Shown one piece after another: positions 18,493-28,749 of a stretch of 64,000 nt of DNA (position 1 is the stretch's first letter; each line of letters begins with the position of its first letter). The stretch covers positions 20,602 to 84,601 of the forward strand of contig DRFO01000013.1 of NCBI GenBank assembly GCA_011050525.1. The letters run 5' to 3'. The position numbers were made by a program, and so were the translations under genes. The notes beneath the pieces are model-generated. The model made no database searches. It had not been told where the DNA came from and was given only the letters and a program-made list of their open reading frames with translations. The stretch is from Halopseudomonas xinjiangensis. GTDB lineage: Bacteria > Pseudomonadota > Gammaproteobacteria > Pseudomonadales > Pseudomonadaceae.

Positions 18493-18697
18493 AGGCAAAC
18501 TCCTGCACCGGTCAGCACGGCAGCTGGCGGTAGCGGCGGGCCAGACCTGTGGGTCGACCTGTTGTTGTAAGTCGGCTTGTGGCCGACATTTACGCGCCGG
18601 GTTCGGATAGAACCACTGCGCGCTCGGGCCGCGCCAAGGCGCAGACACTCGAATTACAAGGAGTATAGATCAGGAACAGAGACTAGCTCGGAGGGAT

Positions 18698-18723
18698 TCA
18701 GCCTGGCTGGCGAGCCAGGCTGA
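18698..18723. terminator. perfect hairpin downstream of the retropepsin-like gene
   Basis: TCAGCCTGGCT pairs with AGCCAGGCTGA around a 4-base loop, just beyond the stop of the minus-strand gene at 18734. No strong T-run follows on either strand, so it may stabilise or attenuate rather than fully terminate. Confidence 0.6.
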
Positions 18724-18733
18724 CAGGCTCAGC

Positions 18734-19252
18734 TCATGCACATGCGGGGGTACCAGCCGAGTATTTAAGGCTTGGATCAACCGCAGCGTCGAATTGCTGC
18801 AAAGCGGTGGAACCGATGAGGAGCGGGTAGGAAAAAGCGGTGCGATCAGTCAGATTGACCTCAATGGTGTGCCTTTCATCACCCAGACACACCTCCATTT
18901 CTATCACCGGGCGGCTGGTATAGGCCTTTTTTTGACCGTCAGGCACGTCATCCGCCCGCCGCTTGATCTTGCTCGTGCGCACCACTGGAAGCTCCAGGGT
19001 CTCGCCATACGGCTCATCCTCCAGGGCCAGATCAAAACGAACCCAGTCCGTCTCGTCACGCTGGAACAACTCAATATTGACTGCGCTCAAGGAAGCGGTA
19101 ACGGCTCCAGTATCCAGCTTCGCTGGCACTTCAACATTCAGCTCCGGCAGTTTGGCCTTCTCGCTTACTCCATAAAGTGTCAGATCATCTGCCACCGCTC
19201 CAACAGGCACCAGTACCAGACTGGAAAAAAGAGCCAGCATTTTCAACTGCAT
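18734..19252 (-). CDS. retropepsin-like 'ATP-dependent zinc protease' family protein (PF05618)
   Basis: This is a 172-residue exported protein. A signal peptide covers about residues 1-21 (MQLKMLALFSSLVLVPVGAVA). The mature part shows the LDTGAVTASL motif of the PF05618 retropepsin fold, with the aspartate at the place of the aspartic-protease catalytic residue. The Pfam name (zinc protease) is historical. GAGG lies 8 bases before the chosen ATG; an ATG four codons upstream has no such site. It acts presumably in the periplasm. It is preceded on the same strand by the fasciclin gene, with a terminator between them. Confidence 0.8.
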   Translation of the reverse strand: MQLKMLALFSSLVLVPVGAVADDLTLYGVSEKAKLPELNVEVPAKLDTGAVTASLSAVNIELFQRDETDWVRFDLALEDEPYGETLELPVVRTSKIKRRADDVPDGQKKAYTSRPVIEMEVCLGDERHTIEVNLTDRTAFSYPLLIGSTALQQFDAAVDPSLKYSAGTPACA

Positions 19253-19324
19253 GGATAACCTCATAGTTTATGGTGAGCACTATGGGACCCTGGTTTGGCG
19301 TGAATGTTCGCTGTTGGGAGTACA

Positions 19325-19351
19325 AACAAAAAAGGCAGACCGAAGCCTGCC
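19325..19351 (-). terminator. rho-independent terminator of the fasciclin gene
   Basis: On the minus strand GGCAGGC pairs with GTCTGCC around a UUCG tetraloop and is followed by a T6 tract and more T-rich sequence. It starts 20 bp after the fasciclin stop codon. Confidence 0.9.
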
Positions 19352-19370
19352 CGTAATTTGCCAAGCGTTG

Positions 19371-19898
19371 TTACATCCCAGGCATCAACACCGTATCGAT
19401 TGCATGGATAACGCCATTGCTGGCTTTGACATCAGCCTGAACCACAGTCGCGTCGTTCACCATTACCCCATTCGAGGTGTCGATAGCGAGCGTGCCGCCT
19501 TGTACAGTTTCAGCGCTGGACATGCCAGCGACATCCTCCGCCATGACTTTGCCGGAAACCACATGATAAGTGAGTACTTCGGTAAGCTTTTCCTTATCTG
19601 CCAACAGGGCCTCCAGATCAGCCTGCGGAATCTTGGCGAAGGCATCATCGGTGGGCGCGAAGACAGTGAATGGACCCTCGCCTTTGAGCGTGTCCACCAG
19701 ACCTGCCGCTTGGACAGCGGTCACAAGGGTATTGAAACTGCCGGCCGCGACAGCGGTGTCGACAATGTCACTTTCTGCCATCTTTTTATCGCCGTGATCA
19801 TGGGCGAAAGCGGGTGCCGCTACCAACAGACCGGCGCTAAACACCGCAAGCAGACCGAAGCGGACGCGTTGGGTAAAGCTTTGTGTTAAAGCGAACAT
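19371..19898 (-). CDS. secreted fasciclin-domain protein
   Basis: This is a 175-residue protein with a signal peptide (about 1-32, ending APAFAHD) and one fasciclin (FAS1) domain. FAS1 hallmarks are [15 protein letters not shown] (about 90-104), [10 protein letters not shown] and the C-terminal [13 protein letters not shown]. Bacterial members are secreted or periplasmic adhesion-type proteins of unclear role. The start ATG has GGAGAA upstream; a longer frame runs into the CRISPR array and is discarded. Two TGTACA palindromes lie 38-73 bp upstream of the start and may be regulatory. Confidence 0.9.
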   Translation of the reverse strand: MFALTQSFTQRVRFGLLAVFSAGLLVAAPAFAHDHGDKKMAESDIVDTAVAAGSFNTLVTAVQAAGLVDTLKGEGPFTVFAPTDDAFAKIPQADLEALLADKEKLTEVLTYHVVSGKVMAEDVAGMSSAETVQGGTLAIDTSNGVMVNDATVVQADVKASNGVIHAIDTVLMPGM

Positions 19899-19935
19899 AG
19901 TTGTTCTCCAGGTTTTTTGAATGATGCACAGTATT

Positions 19936-19971
19936 TGTACATGAATTTTGGAGAATTTAGTTGAATGTACA
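19936..19971. promoter_or_regulatory. pair of TGTACA palindromes upstream of the fasciclin gene
   Basis: TGTACA occurs at 19936-19941 and 19966-19971, extended to TTGTACAT and ATGTACAA, so the pair also forms a larger inverted repeat with 30 bp between starts. TGTACA half-sites are used by light- and B12-responsive MerR-type regulators (CarH/LitR family), but no such regulator is in the window. The link is only suggestive. Confidence 0.3.
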
Positions 19972-20078
19972 ACTTTTGTAACGGTTATACCTGAAGCATC
20001 TCTTTTTAATTGAGACAGCGGGGAGTGAAACTGCCGGCTGCACTTCGCGAGATGTGAAAGGCAATAGCCACCCGGCTG

Positions 20079-23000
20079 GTTCTGAGCTGCCTGCTCGGCA
20101 GTGAAGGACCGCACCAAATACGGCGCCCGAATCTGGATTTTCTAAGCTGCCTGCTCGGCAGTGAAGACGCCTGCGTCAATCTCGAGGCGGCCGGCTATTT
20201 TCTAAGCTGCCTGCTCGGCAGTGAAGGGAGTCGAGCTTAGTGGCGCTTTCCCAGGCCGTTTCTAAGCTGCCTGCTCGGCAGTGAAGGCCTAATGGTTGCG
20301 TCACCTGCTCTAGTGGTGTTTCTAAGCTGCCTGCTCGGCAGTGAAGCAGACCGCCGTACAGCGCAGAGGAGGGGTTCGTTTCTAAGCTGCCTGCTCGGCA
20401 GTGAAGGGCAAGGGCAAGACGGCAAAAAAACCGTTACTTTTCTAAGCTGCCTGCTCAGCAGTGAAGTACCCCCAGCGGAGCTCTCAGCGTGACCTATGTT
20501 TTCTAAGCTGCCTGCTCGGCAGTGAAGCCGTTGTTATAGTACTTGCGACGAAACAGCGTTTTCTAAGCTGCCTGCTCGGCAGTGAAGGCCAGCTTGACCT
20601 TGTTGTGAAAGATGTCCTTTTTCTGAGCTGCCCGCTCGGCAGTGAAGCTTTGCGCCCCCGACAGGACGATCGCGGCAGTTTTCTGAGCTGCCTGCTCGGC
20701 AGTGAAGGTAATCAACCCCCAAATCAGCCCACATGCTACTTTCTGAGCTGCCTGCTCGGCAGTGAAGATCGGTTCGCGCCGGGCGCTGGCCACTCTCGAT
20801 TTCTGAGCTGCCTGCTCGGCAGTGAAGGTTACTTGTGCCAGGAATGTTGCCGCTAATCATTTCTGAGCTGCCTGCTCGGCAGTGAAGCAGATCCGTACAG
20901 CACCCAGCGTTCGCGCTCATTTCTGAGCTGCCTGCTCGGCAGTGAAGGGCACTCCGGACACGTGGCTGTTTGACCAGTCTTTCTGAGCTGCCTGCTCGGC
21001 AGTGAAGCTTCTCGCTGCAACAGTATCTTGACGCGGAGTTTTCTGAGCTGCCTGCTCGGCAGTGAAGCCATTCCCATAACACTGCGTTACATCTCGCATT
21101 TTCTGAGCTGCCTGCTCGGCAGTGAAGGGCCTCACTGACAAACATCGCAGAGGCATCAATTTCTGAGCTGCCTGCTCGGCAGTGAAGCCCACGCCGCCAC
21201 GGCTGGGGCTTCTACTTCTTTTCTGAGCTGCCTGCTCGGCAGTGAAGGCCATCGTCCTCGCGGTAGTGTTGCGGGCCAATTTCTGAGCTGCCTGCTCGGC
21301 AGTGAAGGCGTTCGGGTTGCTCAAGGTGGCTTTCAAGCATTTCTGAGCTGCCTGCTCGGCAGTGAAGTAGTCTGCGTCAGGATCAACCCAGTATCCTACT
21401 TTCTGAGCTGCCTGCTCGGCAGTGAAGGTCAAGGCCGCTGCGCTGATCCTGGCCGAGCTTTTCTGAGCTGCCTGCTCGGCAGTGAAGTCTTTATTCATGG
21501 CGGCTAGACCCTCCAGCAATTTCTGAGCTGCCTGCTCGGCAGTGAAGGTTCGAGGTGCTGGATTGGAACGAGCTGTCCCTTTCTGAGCTGCCTGCTCGGC
21601 AGTGAAGGTAACGAACCGCATCGGCCAGTTGCTTTTGCATTTCTGAGCTGCCTGCTCGGCAGTGAAGGCTTTCACCAAGGTCACGATGCCGGTCTTACCT
21701 TTCTGAGCTGCCTGCTCGGCAGTGAAGGAGTCGTTTTCGGTGTAGCCCTGGAGCCACGCTTTCTGAGCTGCCTGCTCGGCAGTGAAGTCGGTGGTGGCCG
21801 TGTCGGGGTGGGTGCAACTTTTCTGAGCTGCCTGCTCGGCAGTGAAGTCACCGGGTGCTGCTAAGTCAATATTCTTATTTTTCTGAGCTGCCTGCTCGGC
21901 AGTGAAGTTGAAGTCGTTTGCAGAAGACCATAGCGTCAGTTTCTGAGCTGCCTGCTCGGCAGTGAAGCAGTGTGCTGCGATGCGTGGTGCCGGGAATCAT
22001 TTCTGAGCTGCCTGCTCGGCAGTGAAGACAGGCTCCGCTGTGGGCGTCAGCACTGGCCGTTTCTGAGCTGCCTGCTCGGCAGTGAAGGACCTCCGCCAGA
22101 TGGCTCGCCTGCTGAACGATTTCTGAGCTGCCTGCTCGGCAGTGAAGCCATTTTGGCTGCGAGCTCTTCAGCTGCTGCGTTTCTGAGCTGCCTGCTCGGC
22201 AGTGAAGAGCAAAGGCGACTATGCGGCGAACGTCGTTCTTTTCTGAGCTGCCTGCTCGGCAGTGAAGCGAATGTTTATAGATTGGCTCAGTTGTTCTCAT
22301 TTCTGAGCTGCCTGCTCGGCAGTGAAGATTAGTCCTTTCAGGAATGAACAGCGCTACCGTTTCTGAGCTGCCTGCTCGGCAGTGAAGGAGTAGTTCCCTG
22401 GAAGCTGACCGTTTTCATGTTTCTGAGCTGCCTGCTCGGCAGTGAAGGAGCCGGAGACTTTCAGCGCCTCCAGCAGCTTTTTCTGAGCTGCCTGCTCGGC
22501 AGTGAAGCGGCCAGATCAGGCGGCTGTCGAGCGCGTCCCTTTCTGAGCTGCCTGCTCGGCAGTGAAGGCGGTGTTTATCGGCAGCGTTGCACGCTGCGTT
22601 TCTGAGCTGCCTGCTCGGCAGTGAAGGATTTATCGATGCGGTCGGGCCGACCATTCCTTTTCTGAGCTGCCTGCTCGGCAGTGAAGATACACCCTTGCGG
22701 GGTGATCGGGATGTAGATTTTCTGAGCTGCCTGCTCGGCAGTGAAGAACGCTTCTACCGTCCAGCGCTCGATGTACTGTTTCTGAGCTGCCTGCTCGGCA
22801 GTGAAGGACTTGGGCACGTTCATCAGCGCCTTGCCGATTTTCTGAGCTGCCTGCTCGGCAGTGAAGAGAAAGGAAATGGAACTTAAATGTTTTTCGGTTT
22901 TTCTGAGCTGCCTGCTCGGCAGTGAAGCATCTGGCCCGGCCCCCAAGACGACCTCTGCTTTTCTGAGCTGCCTGCTCGGCAGTGAAGTTCGCCTAAGCGC

Positions 23001-24667
23001 CGGGAGCATCCCCCTTCCTTTTCTGAGCTGCCTGCTCGGCAGTGAAGATAGCGGTGGGCAGTCACAGCACGACACTGCTTTTCTGAGCTGCCTGCTCGGC
23101 AGTGAAGGGTGATGTGGTGCTGATGCGCTGGCACAACCATTTCTGAGCTGCCTGCTCGGCAGTGAAGCTTGACGCACTGTTTCCTATGAACCTTCGTCTT
23201 TTCTGAGCTGCCTGCTCGGCAGTGAAGTCAAGTCGGCAAGCAATGCAGCCGACTACCTTTTTCTGAGCTGCCTGCTCGGCAGTGAAGGGCCATCAGGATC
23301 AGGCGGACCATCAGGGCTGTTTCTGAGCTGCCTGCTCGGCAGTGAAGATAGCGGAACTCCAGCAGCAGCTCCAGCTCATTTTCTGAGCTGCCTGCTCGGC
23401 AGTGAAGCACGAGGAAGGCACCTGGATGGAAGATGAGCATTTCTGAGCTGCCTGCTCGGCAGTGAAGCAGATCACCGAAGAGGGCTATACGCCCGAGCAT
23501 TTCTGAGCTGCCTGCTCGGCAGTGAAGGTTCTGAGCCTCCACGAGGAAGGCACCTGGATTTTCTGAGCTGCCTGCTCGGCAGTGAAGATGAATCCAAGCG
23601 ACTTCTTCACGCGCTCAAATTTCTGAGCTGCCTGCTCGGCAGTGAAGGTGATACTTGCTCTTGCGCTCCCATTTCATTCTTTCTGAGCTGCCTGCTCGGC
23701 AGTGAAGCGTGTTCGGCATCCCGTCCGGCTTCTTCTGCCTTTCTGAGCTGCCTGCTCGGCAGTGAAGGTTGCCTGGCTTAATCAGATCCTTGTCGAGCTT
23801 TTCTGAGCTGCCTGCTCGGCAGTGAAGTCGGCAGCATCTTCTTTGCCTGCGCATTGCCTTTTCTGAGCTGCCTGCTCGGCAGTGAAGGCAGATGAATTCA
23901 ATAACGTCATCGAAGAACTTTTCTGAGCTGCCTGCTCGGCAGTGAAGAACCCCTACGTCATCGAGCGCACTACCGAGCTTTTCTGAGCTGCCTGCTCGGC
24001 AGTGAAGAGGCCGATTGCAACCGGATACTGGACAGGGAATTTCTGAGCTGCCTGCTCGGCAGTGAAGCCCTTTCACTGAGAGGGCATCGAAGATTGATCT
24101 TTCTGAGCTGCCTGCTCGGCAGTGAAGCCGACGGTGCGATACAGGGCGCAGGCCGAGGTTTTCTGAGCTGCCTGCTCGGCAGTGAAGTTCTCGGCTATGG
24201 CTTCAAGCTGGGCGCGGATTTTCTGAGCTGCCTGCTCGGCAGTGAAGTGCTGCTGCGCCGGCTGTCCCTGGCCATCGCTTTTCTGAGCTGCCTGCTCGGC
24301 AGTGAAGGAATTCAACGACAAGGCGCTGATGGTCAGCCGTTTCTGAGCTGCCTGCTCGGCAGTGAAGAAGAAAGCAGTATCGTAAGCGGATTCTTAGCTT
24401 TTCTGAGCTGCCTGCTCGGCAGTGAAGAATAGGGTCGCCAGCTCGAACTCGGTCGGCTTTTTCTGAGCTGCCTGCTCGGCAGTGAAGAGTCCCCGTCGGG
24501 GCCTCCGTCTGATGTAGACTTTCTGAGCTGCCTGCTCGGCAGTGAAGGCCATCGCTGCGTCGGCGCGGCTCTTCGCATATTTCTGAGCTGCCTGCTCGGC
24601 AGTGAAGGTTTCACGCTCGCCGGGATGAGGCACTGCTACTTTCTGAGCTGCCTGCTCGGCAGTGAAG
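20079..24667 (-). CRISPR. type I-F CRISPR array, 77 repeats and 76 spacers
   Basis: Repeats are 28 bp with mostly 32-bp spacers (60-bp period). Three spacers deviate: 33 nt at 20467, 31 nt just after 22567, and 33 nt just after 22866. Read on the minus strand, the repeat contains the I-F hairpin CTGCCGAGCAGGCAG followed by the 5' handle CTCAGAAA. Orientation is set by the csy4 gene and AT-rich leader on the high-coordinate side, and by degenerate repeats at the low-coordinate end. The terminal repeat (20079) begins GT on the plus strand. Repeats 2-9 carry handle CTTAGAAA. Repeats 7 and 10 have single changes in the hairpin. Counts were made from repeat end positions by hand. Confidence 0.98.
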
Positions 24668-24796
24668 TAGCCATAATTACACACAAGTCTTTAATTTTTA
24701 AAGAGCTTTATTTCAATAGAGTCGTTTACCCCTTTTTACAGGGGCAAACGTAACTTATTGATTTTCGGATGGAAGATCAGGGTTGCCAGAAAAGGG
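24668..24796 (-). promoter_or_regulatory. CRISPR leader region between csy4 and the array
   Basis: This is a 129-bp AT-rich stretch directly next to the last repeat on the cas side, the expected place of the leader and array promoter. It contains an inverted repeat (24723-24732 with 24741-24750, CGTTTACCCC and GGGGCAAACG, one mismatch) that could be the csy4 terminator or a structured leader element. No confident -35/-10 pair was recognised. Confidence 0.65.
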
Positions 24797-25354
24797 TTAA
24801 AACCACGGGACGGTAGCTGTTCTGCTCAAGCCGTAGCCGTTAAATTCTCCGGCTACCGGCTGCCCTGCCTGCGACTGTTGCAGGAAAAGCGCAAAATCCT
24901 GCCCGCTGCTGGTGCTTTTCAATCGCAGATACGGAAGATTCAGTTTCTTTTCCACCATACCTGGAATCAGGTTGCGTACCTCTTCTTCCGTCGTTCCGGG
25001 ATGCCGATGGAGGTAGCGGCGCCGTAGCCGCTCGGCACTGGATTTGGCCTGCATGCGCTGAACGCGAATATGTTGTGCGTTGCCGGGTACGTTAACTATC
25101 GCGCTGACTTCAGTGTGATCCCGCATCCCCTTCAGCCATGGCTGCGCCATCAGACCATCAAGCTCGGCGGCCGTGCCATGCAACCTCAGGCGCTGCCCCA
25201 GATGATTGGGTGTTGCGGTTGGAAAACTGATGCCAATGCGCTTGTTTTCACGCTGCACCAAAACCCGGTGCAGCTTGGCGAACAGCGCATTCATCAGTAT
25301 CGGAGCCGGAAACTCAGGGTCCGCCAACAACTGGATTTCCAGATAATGGTCCAT
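24797..25354 (-). CDS. cas6f: Cas6f/Csy4 crRNA endoribonuclease
   Basis: This 185-residue protein is close to P. aeruginosa Csy4 (187). The general-base histidine is at the expected position, H29 (FAKLHR). A Ser/Thr cluster (KSTSS, about 146-150) sits where the catalytic serine lies in Csy4. The arginine-rich helix RLRRRYLHRH (about 109-118) binds the hairpin major groove. It cuts the repeat RNA at the base of the hairpin and stays bound as part of the Csy complex. It is the last cas gene, next to the leader. Confidence 0.97.
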   Translation of the reverse strand: MDHYLEIQLLADPEFPAPILMNALFAKLHRVLVQRENKRIGISFPTATPNHLGQRLRLHGTAAELDGLMAQPWLKGMRDHTEVSAIVNVPGNAQHIRVQRMQAKSSAERLRRRYLHRHPGTTEEEVRNLIPGMVEKKLNLPYLRLKSTSSGQDFALFLQQSQAGQPVAGEFNGYGLSRTATVPWF

Positions 25355-25357
25355 GGA

Positions 25358-26404
25358 TCAATCCTTGTCCGAAGCACCAAAGACGCCACCTCGAATCAGG
25401 GTCGCCATGACGTAATGCTGGTCTCCCTCAGCAGGCGCCTGACCTTTAAGCACCCAGCTATCCAGCAGATTGTAAAAGTCTGCCTTCTGTTTGGGCTGCC
25501 GGTACGCCCTGCCTTCGGAAGTGACCGAGCCATAGGGTTCAACCGCGATAGGGCCGACATTACCCTCTTCGGCCGGATACCAATTATCAATGGTGCGCAG
25601 AGCGTTGCCGATTTTCTGGCTGTGCATGCCCGCTACGCCATCGACGACATACAGCGTTTTGCTCTTCTGTCCCTTTTTATCGCCACGGTCCAATATCAAT
25701 TCCTGCGACGGGTAAACTTCTTGCGCGTCACCCATACGTGCAAAAGCAACCACATCCAGCAGGGCGTAACCGTCTTTTGAGGCCAGGGCTCGCTCGATGA
25801 CACTAGCCATGGCTTGCAAGTCGGCATTGCCGGAACGGGTAAAGTCGCGCAGCGGGAAATCATGGGCGTTGAAGACCCAGCTTTGTTTGACCTGCCCGCC
25901 TTCTACGTGGCTCACCCGCACCTCAACCTCTTCTGCGCCCACGCGGTTGCGCCACAGAAAACGTCCATTGGCGATATTGCAGGCAAAACGGTACGCGAGT
26001 TCCTGGAAACCTTTTTCTTCCACATAGCTCTCGACTGTGGCGAGCAGCGCTTGCTGATAATCGGCGTTATTGCATGCAGAAGGCACACCCGCACCGCCAA
26101 GCAGGCGCAAGGTGAATCGGGCTCGCAAGGTGTCTGCATTGCTGGGCAGCGTTGCGACGTCAACGGTTTGCAGGTTGGGTGATTGGATAGAGGCATCCAG
26201 CTTGGCAGGGTCCTGATCCTTGGTTTTGAGGCGATTGGAAATTGTCCCGCGGACTGATTTTTCCCGCACGGCGACTGCCGACCAGTGGGCTCCTTGATCG
26301 CGCTCTTCCCAGCGACCGGCGCTGAAAATGGCGTCGGAGGGGTCAAGTTTGCGCTCAAAAGCGAGTACGGAGGCGGTCTTCAATTCTGGTTTGGCCATGT
26401 TCAC
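25358..26404 (-). CDS. cas7f: Cas7f/Csy3 backbone subunit
   Basis: This is a 348-residue Csy3, near the usual 342. It begins [25 protein letters not shown], which resembles the family start. Several copies wrap the crRNA spacer, one per 6 nt, in the type I-F surveillance complex. It lies 3 bases upstream of csy4 and 7 bases downstream of csy2 in the csy1-2-3-4 order standard for subtype I-F. No truncation or frameshift is visible. Confidence 0.97.
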   Translation of the reverse strand: MNMAKPELKTASVLAFERKLDPSDAIFSAGRWEERDQGAHWSAVAVREKSVRGTISNRLKTKDQDPAKLDASIQSPNLQTVDVATLPSNADTLRARFTLRLLGGAGVPSACNNADYQQALLATVESYVEEKGFQELAYRFACNIANGRFLWRNRVGAEEVEVRVSHVEGGQVKQSWVFNAHDFPLRDFTRSGNADLQAMASVIERALASKDGYALLDVVAFARMGDAQEVYPSQELILDRGDKKGQKSKTLYVVDGVAGMHSQKIGNALRTIDNWYPAEEGNVGPIAVEPYGSVTSEGRAYRQPKQKADFYNLLDSWVLKGQAPAEGDQHYVMATLIRGGVFGASDKD

Positions 26405-26411
26405 ATGCTCC

Positions 26412-27395
26412 TTATGCTATGCCATCAGTGGCGTCGTTCAAGTAGTCGGTATAACGATTGATACAGCGATAAATCCCCTGCTCGGCGTCAGCCTGTGTAT
26501 GCCAGAGCAATTGCTGGAACGAGGTGAAGCGATGGGGGCTTACCCACTCGCCAATCGAATAAATGCTTTCGACAAAACGAAACGGGGTGTCAGCGTCACG
26601 CACATTGAGTACCTCTCCCGGCAGATATAGTTCTGACAAACCGGCATACCCTATGGGTAAAGGCACCAACCAGCCCTCGCGCTTGCGTACAGACCATTCA
26701 ACCTGCTCGGGGTGTGCTTCGGAAGGCTCGCCCGGCTCGATATTCAGCCGAGACAGGTCAAGCAGCGCATCGAGCGCGGTAGCGTCTGGATGCTGCTCAC
26801 GCAGTGATTCCAGTGCCAAGCGCAATTTGTCATCGCGCAGCGTAAGGGCAAAGCCCGGCAGGAAGTTGCGTTTCAGATCACGAAACTGTTTCTGTTGACC
26901 AGCCGCATCAGCAGCGAGCGTAAGTATCTCAGGCGCGTAGCGCTTACCCGGCCGCTGCGGGAGGATGCTGCCTCCAGCAAGACGCATGGACAGGACCGCT
27001 TCCATCATCCGCTGGGGCAGGTGTATCAGGTCTTCCGGGTAGAAGTCGTCTTTAACACCAATAACCAGCGTTACCTCAAGATGTGCACGACCCTCTTCGA
27101 CGAGAGCCGAGGTGCTACCGTCCTTGTCTACAGGATTGCGGGTCAGACAGAAAACGTAGGGTGTATATTTGTAGCCGCTCGGAGGCTGAAAAACCTGTGG
27201 CTCAAACCGATGGCAGATAATCCCAACGCCCTCAAACCCTTCTTCCAGCAAACTGCCCAGCTTACGCTCAAGGGCATGAGCAAATCCTGTAAAGGCAGTC
27301 GGCGAGGGAAAGCCCCAGGTAAGGGGCCCCGATACAGCGTTGGCACTTTGCACCCTGAGCCTTGGCAATATGAGTAGTGCTTTGAGATCAGTCAT
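26412..27395 (-). CDS. cas5f: Cas5f/Csy2 subunit
   Basis: This is a 327-residue Csy2. The N-terminal [32 protein letters not shown] region (residues about 6-38) is the conserved Cas5f start. With Csy1 it forms the tail that holds the crRNA 5' handle. Its start overlaps the csy1 stop by 8 bases, so translation is coupled. Confidence 0.97.
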   Translation of the reverse strand: MTDLKALLILPRLRVQSANAVSGPLTWGFPSPTAFTGFAHALERKLGSLLEEGFEGVGIICHRFEPQVFQPPSGYKYTPYVFCLTRNPVDKDGSTSALVEEGRAHLEVTLVIGVKDDFYPEDLIHLPQRMMEAVLSMRLAGGSILPQRPGKRYAPEILTLAADAAGQQKQFRDLKRNFLPGFALTLRDDKLRLALESLREQHPDATALDALLDLSRLNIEPGEPSEAHPEQVEWSVRKREGWLVPLPIGYAGLSELYLPGEVLNVRDADTPFRFVESIYSIGEWVSPHRFTSFQQLLWHTQADAEQGIYRCINRYTDYLNDATDGIA

Positions 27396-28695
27396 GACGG
27401 CTCAACTCCCTGCGCAGCATATTCAGTTCCTGTTCCACTATTCGAGACCACTCGTGAGCCTCGTCTTCGCCGACGGGTAGCCCTCGGTAACGTTCACGCA
27501 AACGGGCGTTCAGCCAGTTGCCGAAACGTTGGGAAACCGCTTGCTGCCAGCTACCGCGCAGGTAAAGCGACGCGAAATGCTCGTCACGCTCTGCCCGTTT
27601 TGGATCTAGCCAGCATCGCTCGTCGCTATTGAGCTGACAGGCTGGATCAGCTGACCAGCCGGGCTCCATTTCATGCTGTTCTGCAGCGAACTGAAACAAC
27701 TCATCAACCAACGCCTGAACGCGGCTGGCGCGGCCGTCGCGCACGGCAAGATTGTTGACTGAGGCCACGCGTATCAGATAACTGTGCAGCTCGTGCAGTA
27801 ATTCTTGAACCAGGGGGCGTTTGCCAAACACTGATTGGAAGACGCTATCGACGCGCAGCGGGGGACGAGCAGCTTCAGACCGCCAGTTAGGCGGCAGGGA
27901 TGGCAAAAGATGATTTTCGCCATACCTTTCGCTGTTGAGCTGGCTGATATTTTGGGGCTTGGTGCCACCAAACTTTTGAACCACCACGTTAGGGTATTCA
28001 TGAAAACCGTGCTGCCAGGTCACCTTGTTTTTTCTTGCAGCCCTGGCGGCCTTGGCTTCGTCGGAAAAGCGATGCTCTCGCATTACTCCCGAAGTATGGC
28101 TTACCAGGGAACTCGGGAAGAGAGGTGCTAGCAAGTGATATTTGCCTCCACCCAAAGACCAGTAAAGCTGCTTGGCCAGTTTGTGGGAGGCTGGTTTGCC
28201 CTTGCTTTCGACCAACGCAGCAAAAGCCTGCATCCATTGCTCTGCCTTGTCGGCATCGGAAGAAAATGCTTGCCGCAATCGCTCGTCTCCGCTGATGGCA
28301 AGGCCAAGAACACTGGTTCCGTCGATGCTCAAGCGCAGGAACTTATAAACATCCAACGCTGCAGCATTTCCGACCACATCAGGCATAAGCTGTTCGCCCA
28401 GGCTGTGCGTTCCCGCCAGTAATTCTCCGGCAGCGGCATTGCCCTGGCTGTACAAACTGGAGCCACGCGCATCCGGATGGGTGTATTTGATCGCGTGGGT
28501 AACCTGCTGAATCTGCATCACCCGGCGCGCGGCGTCTGCCAGCCAGGTTTCCGGTTCGTGCGCTGCTATCAGACGATCACGTTCGAGGTCGTCATCCTTG
28601 AGCTTATCCAGCTTGGGCTGAAGGCGGGAATCAAGGAAAACGGTGATAACGTTACGAATTTCATCGATTGAGAAATCACTGATGGGGGTCACCAT
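27388..28695 (-). CDS. cas8f: Cas8f/Csy1 large subunit
   Basis: This is a 435-residue Csy1, the usual length (434 in P. aeruginosa). It reads the double-stranded PAM (CC/GG) and nucleates DNA unwinding. It is the first gene of the csy1-4 block. Unlike compact I-F operons there is a 243-bp gap before it, between cas3 and csy1. That gap holds the divergently transcribed CreR-like RNA and presumably the csy promoter, so the csy genes are likely expressed separately from cas1-cas3. The start MVTPISDFSIDEIRNV fits the family. Confidence 0.97.
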   Translation of the reverse strand: MVTPISDFSIDEIRNVITVFLDSRLQPKLDKLKDDDLERDRLIAAHEPETWLADAARRVMQIQQVTHAIKYTHPDARGSSLYSQGNAAAGELLAGTHSLGEQLMPDVVGNAAALDVYKFLRLSIDGTSVLGLAISGDERLRQAFSSDADKAEQWMQAFAALVESKGKPASHKLAKQLYWSLGGGKYHLLAPLFPSSLVSHTSGVMREHRFSDEAKAARAARKNKVTWQHGFHEYPNVVVQKFGGTKPQNISQLNSERYGENHLLPSLPPNWRSEAARPPLRVDSVFQSVFGKRPLVQELLHELHSYLIRVASVNNLAVRDGRASRVQALVDELFQFAAEQHEMEPGWSADPACQLNSDERCWLDPKRAERDEHFASLYLRGSWQQAVSQRFGNWLNARLRERYRGLPVGEDEAHEWSRIVEQELNMLRRELSRHD

Positions 28696-28749
28696 ATGTA
28701 CAAATCCCTTTTTTTAATTCCATTTTTTCCCGAATACATCACATTTCAA

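Noticed and set aside
20092..24684. Many open frames across the array encoding periodic peptides with [18 protein letters not shown] or FLSCLLGSE
   Set aside because: They are translations of the CRISPR repeat in different frames and have no ribosome sites. The 60-bp period equals the repeat-spacer unit.
24723..24750. Leader inverted repeat as an anti-CRISPR or toxin-type element
   Set aside because: There is no open frame with a ribosome site in the 129-bp leader. A terminator or leader structure is sufficient.
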